Shown: one piece after another, positions 1 through 5,166 of the stretch
Layout: every line of letters starts with the position of its first letter
Numbering within the stretch: position 1 is the stretch's first letter
Source of the DNA: Sutterella sp.
GTDB lineage: Bacteria > Pseudomonadota > Gammaproteobacteria > Burkholderiales > Burkholderiaceae_F
Assembly: GCA_019418235.1 (NCBI GenBank)
Contig: DYCH01000065.1
Span: 23,434-36,345 of the forward strand
DNA: 12,912 bases
Reading direction: 5' to 3'
Notes under the pieces: model-generated
What the model was told of the DNA's origin: nothing
The model's database searches: none
Seen by the model: only the letters and a program-made list of their open reading frames with translations
Translations under genes and position numbers: made by a program

Positions 1-684
1 CCACTCTTCGTCCTTGGCACGAACTTCAGGTTGAACGCGGGCAGCGCCGCTCTTGCCTTGACCGCGAACCCAGTCACGCAAGAATTCCGTACAAGCCGGA
101 TCGGACAACTTAAAGAAGTAGTGCGTCGACGTGCGCAATTCAGGCTTAGCGCCAGACAAGGCAGAGTAGGGGTTGATCAATTCGGTCGGAGCGTAAACGG
201 CACCGCACTTTTCACAGTTGTCACCGTATTGGTCATCAGCACCGCACTTCGGGCACGTACCCTTAATGAAGCGGTCAGCCAAAAACATGCCCTTAACCGG
301 GTCATAGAATTGTTCGATGTCTTTCGTGTAGATCAAGCCCTTAGCTAACAAGCGCTTGTAGATGTCTTGAGACAATTGAACGTTTTCTTCGCTGTCGGTG
401 GAGTACCAGTTGTCGAAGTGGATGTGGAAACCATCGAGATAAGCCTTACGACCGGAGGCAATACGAGCCACCAATTCCTTGGGCGTAATACCTTCTTTTT
501 CGGCTGCAATCATCATCGGAGCGCCGTGGGTGTCGTCACCGCCGCAGAAGTGAACCGTGTTGCCGAACATGCGTTGCGTGCGTGCCCAGATATCCGCTTG
601 AATGTATTCCATGATGTGACCGATATGGAACACACCATTGGCGTACGGTAACGCCGAGGTCATAAAAATTTGTCGCTTTTGCAT
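1..684 (-). CDS. metG: Methionyl-tRNA synthetase, N-terminal part (runs off left edge)
   Basis: Charges tRNA-Met with methionine in the cytoplasm. Reading the minus strand from the ATG at 684 gives 228 open codons to the window edge, so this is a 5' portion of a gene that normally encodes roughly 550-680 residues. The class I 'HIGH' signature appears as HIGHIMEYIQAD soon after the start, following TSALPYANGVFHIGH. The connective-domain zinc knuckle has the C-x2-C-x9-C-x2-C spacing (CPKC...CEKC) with the family-typical DQYGDN inside, as in E. coli-type MetRS. A GGAAAG about 11 bases before the ATG can serve as ribosome binding site. A second in-frame ATG lies at 663, but starting there would leave only three residues (TSA) before LPYANG, so 684 is preferred. 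The gene is divergent from mrp, an arrangement also seen in E. coli. The KMSKS loop and anticodon domain lie outside the window. Confidence 0.97.
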   Translation of the reverse strand, partial: MQKRQIFMTSALPYANGVFHIGHIMEYIQADIWARTQRMFGNTVHFCGGDDTHGAPMMIAAEKEGITPKELVARIASGRKAYLDGFHIHFDNWYSTDSEENVQLSQDIYKRLLAKGLIYTKDIEQFYDPVKGMFLADRFIKGTCPKCGADDQYGDNCEKCGAVYAPTELINPYSALSGAKPELRTSTHYFFKLSDPACTEFLRDWVRGQGKSGAARVQPEVRAKDEEW

Positions 685-864
685 GATGATAGGACTTTCC
701 GAAAAGAAATTAAGTAACAAACCCAATATTTTAGCAAAGCGAAGGCAGGAGAGCTTTTTTCTCTAATAACTAATGTATAGGACAGAAAAAAAGAGCTTTT
801 TGTAAGAGGTTTTGTCGTCACTTGTTTCTGCCGAGAAAAAATCGCAAAATTAGTAACACTATTG

Positions 865-870
865 AGGAGG
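865..870 (+). promoter_or_regulatory. Shine-Dalgarno AGGAGG that fixes a GTG start for mrp
   Basis: A perfect AGGAGG stands 8 bases before a GTG at 879. The reading frame is also open upstream to a TTG at 822, but that start would add 19 basic, non-conserved residues and has no Shine-Dalgarno. The GTG is therefore the likely true start. Confidence 0.85.
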
Positions 871-878
871 ACTTTTTT

Positions 879-1949
879 GTGATTAATAAAGAACAAATTC
901 AGAACGTTTTAAAAACAGTCATTGATCCGTTAATGGGCATCGATTACGTGGCAGCCCGTATGGTCAATATTGATGAGGCAGGTGCCAAGGTAACGATTCA
1001 GTTGGGTTACCCCGCCAAGCGCTACATCGATGAAGTTAAAACTAATGTCGAAAAAGCTTTTGCTGCGGCCGGTCTCAAAATTGAAGTGGAAGTTGAACAA
1101 AAGATCGTGGCTCACGCCGTTCAACGCACACTTAAGGTATTACCCAACGTCAAAAACATTATTGCTGTCTCAAGTGGCAAGGGCGGTGTCGGTAAAAGCA
1201 CGGTGGCTGCCAACGTTGCTTTGGCCTTATCTGAGCAAGGCGCTCGTGTCGGGATGCTCGATGCGGACATCTATGGCCCGTCTCAACCTTTAATGTTAGG
1301 GGCTTACGGTCGTCCGATGACCAACGATGGTCAAAATATGAATCCGATCGAATCCTTGGGATTGCAAATTAATTCCATCGGGTTCTTGATTGACCCCGAT
1401 GAGCCGATGATTTGGCGTGGTCCCTTGGTCGCACAAGCCTTAACGCAACTTTTAACGCAAACGGCTTGGAACGAGTTGGATTACTTGGTCATTGATATGC
1501 CGCCGGGCACGGGGGACATTCAATTGACGCTTTCTCAAACGGTACCGGTGACGGGGGCTATCGTTGTCACAACGCCTCAAGACATCGCACTATTGGACGC
1601 CAAGAAGGGCTTAAAGATGTTCCAAAAGGTCAATGTGCCGATTTTGGGTATCGTTGAAAATATGTCGATGTTTAAGTGCCCGAATTGCGGTCATATGGAA
1701 CACATCTTTGGCGAGGGTGGTGCCAAGCGCATGAGCGAAACGTATCACGTGGATGTTTTAGGCCAATTACCCTTAGATTCCAAGATTCGCGAAGAGGCCG
1801 ATTCCGGTGCTCCTACCGTTGTGGCTTCGCCTGATAGTTATGCCGCTGAGGTTTATCGTGAGATTGCTTTGAAGGCAGCCGCTGCGATCGCAAAGACTGC
1901 AAAAGACATGTCTTTGAAGATGCCCACAATTAAAGTAGAGAATAACTGA
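879..1949 (+). CDS. mrp: Mrp/ApbC family iron-sulfur cluster carrier ATPase
   Basis: A cytoplasmic P-loop ATPase of the Mrp/NBP35 (ParA/MinD-like) family that binds and passes on Fe-S clusters to apo-proteins. With the GTG start the protein is 356 residues, close to E. coli Mrp. Residues 1 to about 85 form the MIP18/DUF59-type N-terminal domain. The deviant Walker A motif GKGGVGKST is at about 100-108, the switch/Walker B segments are LDADIYGPSQP (about 127-137) and VIDMPPGTGD (about 204-213), and the CPNC pair at about 267-270 is the conserved Fe-S binding motif of the family dimer. The stop codon shares its A with the ATG of the next gene (TGATG), so translation of the two is probably coupled. 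No strong promoter stands out in the metG-mrp gap. Confidence 0.95.
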   Translation: MINKEQIQNVLKTVIDPLMGIDYVAARMVNIDEAGAKVTIQLGYPAKRYIDEVKTNVEKAFAAAGLKIEVEVEQKIVAHAVQRTLKVLPNVKNIIAVSSGKGGVGKSTVAANVALALSEQGARVGMLDADIYGPSQPLMLGAYGRPMTNDGQNMNPIESLGLQINSIGFLIDPDEPMIWRGPLVAQALTQLLTQTAWNELDYLVIDMPPGTGDIQLTLSQTVPVTGAIVVTTPQDIALLDAKKGLKMFQKVNVPILGIVENMSMFKCPNCGHMEHIFGEGGAKRMSETYHVDVLGQLPLDSKIREEADSGAPTVVASPDSYAAEVYREIALKAAAAIAKTAKDMSLKMPTIKVENN

Positions 1950-2935
1950 TGCCGATAGTGATTCCTGACTACCGAGCCCCTCGGTGGATGGCTGGGGCTC
2001 ATATGCAAACCATTTTTTCAGCAAAGGTTTGCAAAACACCGAAGGTTCAATATCGTCGCGAGCGTTGGGATACGCCCGATGATGACTTTATTGATGTGGA
2101 TTGGGCAACGCCTGAACCGGCGGATCCCAAAACGCCTGTTTTGGTTCATTTCCATGGATTGGAAGGGAGTTCCCACAGTCACTACGCCTTGGCTTTAATG
2201 GACGAGACAATTCGTCGCGGTTGGCGAGGCTGTGTGGCGCACTTTAGAAGCTGCTCAGGCGAAATCAATCGTCAAATTCGCACCTATCATGGAGGCGATA
2301 TTGATGAGATGGAGTGGATTTTGCGAACGGTGAAGTCTCGCTATCCTGAAGCTCCGCTTTATGCAGTGGGGGTTTCTTTAGGTGGCAACCAACTCTGCCT
2401 TTTGTGTGGCAAGCGTCCAAAAGTCGCTAAAGAGTTGCTTGAAGCTGGGGTTTCGATTGCTGCTCCCGTGGATTTGGTGGCAGGGAGCAATTTGCTCAAG
2501 CAAGGCTTTAATCGTATTTATTCGGAAGTGTTTTTAAATAGCTTAATTCCGAAAGTGCTTAAAAAGATGGACATGCACCCAGAGCTCAATAAGATCATCG
2601 ATCGCGAAGCGATTGAAAAGTGCGTGAATTTCTATGACTTTGATTCGCTCTTTACGGCGCCAGTTCATGGTTTTAAAAATGCGATGGACTATTGGACCAA
2701 GTGTTCAGCAAAGCCATGGCTAAAGTATGTAGAGATTCCATTATTGGTATTAAACGCAAAAAATGACCCGTTTTTACCAGAATGGGCGCTGCCAACCTTG
2801 TCCGATGTCAGTGACACGGTCTGGTTAGACCAACCCAGAGAAGGTGGGCACGTGGGCTTTCCGACCGGAAATCCCCCGGGGCGAGTCGATTATCTGCCGA
2901 AAAGGGTTTTCAGATTCTTCTTAGAACATCGGTAA
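1949..2935 (+). CDS. YheT-like alpha/beta-fold hydrolase
   Basis: A 328-residue protein of the YheT/UPF0017 branch of alpha/beta hydrolases, a family of esterase-like enzymes with poorly defined bacterial substrates. The nucleophile elbow is GVSLGG with Ser143. The oxyanion-region strand reads VHFHGLEGSSHSHY (about 66-79). Asp273 in NDPFLP and His301 in GGHVGF complete a plausible Ser-Asp-His triad. The N-terminal RAPRWMAGAHMQTIF matches the family's usual opening, supporting the start. No signal peptide is visible, so it is cytoplasmic. It overlaps mrp by one base and ends about 15 bases before a terminator-like hairpin, so mrp and this gene look like a two-gene operon. No functional link to Fe-S chemistry can be read from the sequence. 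Confidence 0.9.
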   Translation: MPIVIPDYRAPRWMAGAHMQTIFSAKVCKTPKVQYRRERWDTPDDDFIDVDWATPEPADPKTPVLVHFHGLEGSSHSHYALALMDETIRRGWRGCVAHFRSCSGEINRQIRTYHGGDIDEMEWILRTVKSRYPEAPLYAVGVSLGGNQLCLLCGKRPKVAKELLEAGVSIAAPVDLVAGSNLLKQGFNRIYSEVFLNSLIPKVLKKMDMHPELNKIIDREAIEKCVNFYDFDSLFTAPVHGFKNAMDYWTKCSAKPWLKYVEIPLLVLNAKNDPFLPEWALPTLSDVSDTVWLDQPREGGHVGFPTGNPPGRVDYLPKRVFRFFLEHR

Positions 2936-2950
2936 TTTTCGATTTCAAAC

Positions 2951-3001
2951 AAAAATCCGTTCGCAATCCACTTTAAAATGGAACAGTTGAACGGATTTTT
3001 T
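2951..3001 (+). terminator. Terminator-like hairpin after the yheT-like gene, 12 bases before the next start codon
   Basis: Twelve-base perfect arms (2951-2962 and 2989-3000, core ATCCGTTC/GAACGGAT) enclose a 26-base loop, and the right arm ends in a run of six T. This fits a rho-independent terminator for mrp-yheT. The long loop and the position just before the ATG at 3013 also allow it to be an attenuator in the leader of the following VUT gene. Confidence 0.75.
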
Positions 3002-3012
3002 GGTTCTTTGTA

Positions 3013-3576
3013 ATGTCTGAAAACAGTTTGCAACGTCAATCGCTCTACGGTTGGATTGCGCTCACACTTTTCATTTTGACGATTCCCGTTAGCAACTGGG
3101 TGATTGTTAATGTGGGGGTTGTGTGTGAGCCCAATGGTCCGTGTTTAATTCCGGTGGCCCCCGGCTTAATGGCACCATCAAGCGTCGTTGTTGCCGGTAT
3201 GGCGCTTGTATTGCGCAATGCCGTTCAAGCTTTCATTGGCGCTTCTTTTTCCTTGGTGGCCGTGGCCATCGGGACACTCCTATCAGCGCTTTTTGCCGAA
3301 CCCGCTTTGGTGATTGCTTCTGCAACGGCTTTTTGTTTTTCTGAGTTGGCAGATTTCGCAGTCTACACGCCGATGCGAAAGCGTTTTCCGGCATTCTCAG
3401 TCGTGATGGCTGGCCTCGTGGGTTCTTTTGTTGATAGTGCTATTTTCCTGTCGCTTGCCTTTGGCAGTATTGATTTCATCGTGGGGCAGGTACTGGGTAA
3501 ATTCTGGATGTCTTTGTTGGCTGGCGTCATTATTCGTTATTTCCGCTCGCATTGGGTAATGAATCCCAAGTTCTAG
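3013..3576 (+). CDS. VUT-family membrane protein, copy 1 (putative queuosine precursor/vitamin uptake transporter)
   Basis: A 187-residue, very hydrophobic protein with about five to six predicted membrane segments. It resembles the VUT (YhhQ-related) family. The diagnostic stretch is AFCFSELADFAVYTP (about residues 106-120), followed by a conserved FVDSAIFLSLAFG segment and a GQVLGKFWMSL near the end; LALVLRNAVQ-like and GLMAPS segments precede them. YhhQ in E. coli imports queuosine precursors, but substrates differ in this family, so the substrate here is inference. It is about 82% identical to the next gene. No Shine-Dalgarno is evident before the ATG, and the start is chosen because it aligns with the start of copy 2. 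Expression may need read-through of the hairpin just upstream. Confidence 0.85.
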   Translation: MSENSLQRQSLYGWIALTLFILTIPVSNWVIVNVGVVCEPNGPCLIPVAPGLMAPSSVVVAGMALVLRNAVQAFIGASFSLVAVAIGTLLSALFAEPALVIASATAFCFSELADFAVYTPMRKRFPAFSVVMAGLVGSFVDSAIFLSLAFGSIDFIVGQVLGKFWMSLLAGVIIRYFRSHWVMNPKF

Positions 3577-3608
3577 ATGTTTTTGTGTCTCTAAGCTCTT
3601 TTTCTCAT

Positions 3609-3637
3609 TGAAGAGTTCCGAAGAGATACGTTAAAAT
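3609..3637 (+). promoter_or_regulatory. Sigma-70 type promoter for VUT copy 2
   Basis: TTGAAG (3609-3614) and TAAAAT (3632-3637) are separated by 17 bases, matching the consensus at 4/6 and 5/6 positions. Transcription would begin near 3644, giving a leader of about 70 bases before the ATG at 3714. Confidence 0.6.
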
Positions 3638-3713
3638 TTTCGCCTCGTTTCCGCGCTGGTTTGTTCTACCGGGTCTTGCGGTTGCCGATTTTCTTAACAA
3701 TTCGGAGGCTCTT

Positions 3714-4277
3714 ATGTCGCATAAGTGGCTGCAACACCAAACGCTTTGCGGTTGGGTTGCTTTAACGCTTTTTATTCTCACGATTCCGGTGGGTAACTGG
3801 GTCGTTGTCAATGTCGGTTTGGTTTGTGAACCGAATGGTCCTTGTTTAATCCCTGTGGCGCCCGGCCTTATGGCGCCGTCTGCGGTAATGATCGCAGGCC
3901 TTGCACTCGTTTTACGTAACGCCGTTCAAGCCTTCTTAGGTGCCTACTTTTCCTTGGTGGCAGTGGCCGTCGGTACGTTTTTATCTGCTTTTTTTGCTGA
4001 ACCCTCGTTGGTTGTGGCTTCGGCTGCGGCCTTTTGTTTTTCAGAGTTGGCTGACTTTGCCGTCTACACTCCCATGAGAAAACGCTTTCCGGCTTTCTCC
4101 GTTGTGATGGCAGGCTTGGTGGGTTCCATTATCGATAGCGCCATTTTCTTGTCGCTTGCTTTCGGAAGCATCGATTTCATCGTTGGCCAAGTGCTGGGTA
4201 AATTCTGGATGTCTTTGTTGGCGGGGATGGTGATTCGTTACTTCCGAGCTCAATTGGCAGAACAAGTCAAGTTCTAG
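3714..4277 (+). CDS. VUT-family membrane protein, copy 2 (putative queuosine precursor/vitamin uptake transporter)
   Basis: A 187-residue inner-membrane protein, paralogue of the preceding gene, with the same family marks (FSELADFAVYTP, a conserved Asp in IIDSAIFLSLAFG, and GQVLGKFWMSL). Unlike copy 1 it has a clear GGAGG five bases before the ATG and a good sigma-70 promoter upstream, and it is closed by a strong terminator, so it is an independent transcription unit. Differences from copy 1 are mostly conservative (I/V/L/M swaps) inside membrane segments; the C-terminal tail is RAQLAEQVKF instead of RSHWVMNPKF. The likely role is uptake of a queuosine precursor or similar small molecule. 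The family assignment is firm, the substrate is not. Confidence 0.87.
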   Translation: MSHKWLQHQTLCGWVALTLFILTIPVGNWVVVNVGLVCEPNGPCLIPVAPGLMAPSAVMIAGLALVLRNAVQAFLGAYFSLVAVAVGTFLSAFFAEPSLVVASAAAFCFSELADFAVYTPMRKRFPAFSVVMAGLVGSIIDSAIFLSLAFGSIDFIVGQVLGKFWMSLLAGMVIRYFRAQLAEQVKF

Positions 4278-4305
4278 AAACGCTTAAAAATCAATTGTCT
4301 TTTCG

Positions 4306-4345
4306 ATAAGCCTTGAGTTTTTTTGAACTTCAGGGCTTATTTTTT
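4306..4345 (+). terminator. Rho-independent terminator after VUT copy 2
   Basis: The arms ATAAGCC.TTGA.GTT (from 4306) and AACTTCAGGGCTTAT (to 4340) pair almost fully, with one bulge and minor mismatches, followed by a T run (4340-4345). It separates the VUT pair from the heat-shock promoter of grpE. Confidence 0.85.
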
Positions 4346-4354
4346 GCCCACAGT

Positions 4355-4380
4355 CTTGAAAAAATACGATTCGTCCCCAT
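4355..4380 (+). promoter_or_regulatory. Sigma-32 (RpoH) heat-shock promoter of grpE
   Basis: CTTGAAA (4355-4361) and CCCCAT (4375-4380, then ATAT) with a 13-base spacer match the RpoH consensus CTTGAAA-N11-16-CCCCATnT. Start of transcription is expected about 7 bases after the -10, leaving a leader of roughly 40 bases before the grpE ATG. Confidence 0.92.
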
Positions 4381-4426
4381 ATATCAATCATCGTAACAAT
4401 AAAACCCATAACGGAGTCATAAATCC

Positions 4427-5023
4427 ATGCAAGATCCCGTGAAGAACGAAGCTGAAGAAATGAAGACCTGCGGTCAAGAAGGTTGTGCCTGCGATCAAGA
4501 AGGCGCAGCACAATGTGAGGCTTCTCAAGAAGAACCTGTCGTTGAAACTAATGAAGAAGTCAAGGAACCCACGATTGAAGAATTGTTGGTGGCCATGAAA
4601 GCAGAAAACGACAAGTTGCAAGACATGTACATGCGCGCTTTGGCTGAAATGGAAAACGGTCGTCGTCGTGCTGAAGAGTCTGTCGAAAAGGCTCATAAGT
4701 TCGGTGTTGAAAAGTTCGCGAAGAACCTTTTGCCGGTGCTCGATAGCTTGGAAAAGGCGTTGGAATTGTCCTCCGACAAAACCTCTCCCATGATGCAAGG
4801 CGTAGAAGCGACCTACCGTCAATTTATCCAAGCCATGGAAAGTAGCGGCATGGTTGAAATCAATCCCGTCGGTGAAGCTTTTGACCCCACGCGTCATCAA
4901 GCCATTTCTATGGTGCCCCCGCAAGAAGGTCAAGGCTCCGGCGTTGTGGCTCAAGTCTATCAACGTGGCTGGATTTTAAATGAACGCGTGCTTCGTGCCG
5001 CCATGGTGAGCGTGACGCAGTAA
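4427..5023 (+). CDS. grpE: GrpE, nucleotide exchange factor of DnaK
   Basis: Homodimeric cytoplasmic co-chaperone that releases ADP from DnaK. It has 198 residues, as in E. coli (197). After a disordered acidic N-terminus of about 45 residues comes the long coiled-coil helix (about 50-100, EELLVAMKAENDKLQDMYMR then ALAEMENGRRRAEE), then the helical bundle with KFAKNLLPVLDSLEKAL, and the C-terminal beta-wing domain containing GEAFDPTRHQAIS and GWILNERVLRAAMVSV, both family signatures. GGAG stands 10 bases before the ATG. The N-terminus is odd in carrying four cysteines (C15, C20, C22, C30). It has its own sigma-32 promoter and is separated from dnaK by a second one. Confidence 0.97.
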   Translation: MQDPVKNEAEEMKTCGQEGCACDQEGAAQCEASQEEPVVETNEEVKEPTIEELLVAMKAENDKLQDMYMRALAEMENGRRRAEESVEKAHKFGVEKFAKNLLPVLDSLEKALELSSDKTSPMMQGVEATYRQFIQAMESSGMVEINPVGEAFDPTRHQAISMVPPQEGQGSGVVAQVYQRGWILNERVLRAAMVSVTQ

Positions 5024-5032
5024 CAAGTTTTT

Positions 5033-5062
5033 GGAGAAATGAAAAAAAAGTTACATTTCTCC
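5033..5062. repeat. Nine-base perfect inverted repeat between grpE and the dnaK promoter
   Basis: GGAGAAATG (5033-5041) and CATTTCTCC (5054-5062) flank an A-rich 12-base loop and end one base before the -35 of the dnaK promoter. There is no T run after the right arm on the plus strand, so it is not a classic terminator. It may end or stabilise the grpE transcript, or be a protein-binding site. Confidence 0.6.
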
Positions 5063-5063
5063 C

Positions 5064-5089
5064 CTTGAAAAAGCATCTAGCAACCCCAT
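5064..5089 (+). promoter_or_regulatory. Sigma-32 (RpoH) heat-shock promoter of dnaK
   Basis: CTTGAAA (5064-5070) and CCCCAT (5084-5089, then ATGA) are spaced by 13 bases, the same spacing as the grpE promoter and a near-perfect RpoH consensus. The leader to the dnaK ATG would be about 70 bases. Confidence 0.92.
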
Positions 5090-5104
5090 ATGAGAGTTAG
5101 ATGC
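5073..5104. repeat. Inverted repeat flanking the -10 of the dnaK heat-shock promoter
   Basis: GCATCTA (5073-5079) and TAGATGC (5098-5104) are perfect complements 18 bases apart, centred on the CCCCAT element. The left arm lies upstream of the expected transcription start, so this would act as DNA rather than RNA. It does not match the CIRCE operator of HrcA. Confidence 0.45.
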
Positions 5105-5113
5105 ATGAGGAAT

Positions 5114-5127
5114 GCGGTGAAAACCGC
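5114..5127 (+). other. GNRA-tetraloop hairpin in the dnaK leader
   Basis: GCGGT-GAAA-ACCGC forms a five-pair stem with a stable GAAA tetraloop inside the predicted dnaK 5' untranslated region, about 25 bases before the Shine-Dalgarno. It could protect the mRNA 5' end; its role is not known. Confidence 0.5.
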
Positions 5128-5166
5128 CCTCAACGTACAGATTTCAAACAAAAAGGAAATTTAAAA

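Larger units (their letters stand above)
3013..4277 (+). repeat. Tandem gene duplication (two VUT paralogues)
   Basis: The two 187-residue reading frames align end to end without gaps. By my residue count 33 positions differ, about 82% identity. Residues 106-138 and 141-171 are identical, while the first 12 and last 10 residues diverge. Many synonymous third positions differ, so the duplication is not recent, yet the protein core is held constant. Confidence 0.9.

Noticed and set aside
31..651. Plus-strand open frames at 31-348 and 367-651
   Set aside because: They are antisense shadows of metG, whose minus-strand frame carries the HIGH motif and zinc knuckle and is open from 684 to the window edge.
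685..878. Promoters or a small gene in the metG-mrp gap
   Set aside because: Several TAAAAT-like and TTGTxx-like words occur in this AT-rich stretch, but no pair has both good matches and correct spacing. The 78-codon minus-strand frame here has no coding features.
3640..3713. preQ1-I riboswitch before VUT copy 2
   Set aside because: The A-rich tail and loop consensus of preQ1-I that I know are not present. Only a weaker, non-canonical pseudoknot possibility remains, reported separately as speculative.
4381..4426. RNA thermometer (ROSE or fourU type) in the grpE leader
   Set aside because: The predicted leader is short and offers no U-rich strand able to pair with the GGAG ribosome site.
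5033..5104. CIRCE element (HrcA operator) at dnaK
   Set aside because: The consensus TTAGCACTC-N9-GAGTGCTAA is absent; the inverted repeats found have different sequences and spacing.
5101..5166. Upstream ATG at 5101 extending DnaK by 22 residues
   Set aside because: The extension is not DnaK-like, covers the GAAA-tetraloop leader, and has no ribosome site; MAKIIGIDLGTTNS at 5167 is the family start and has AAGGAAA before it.
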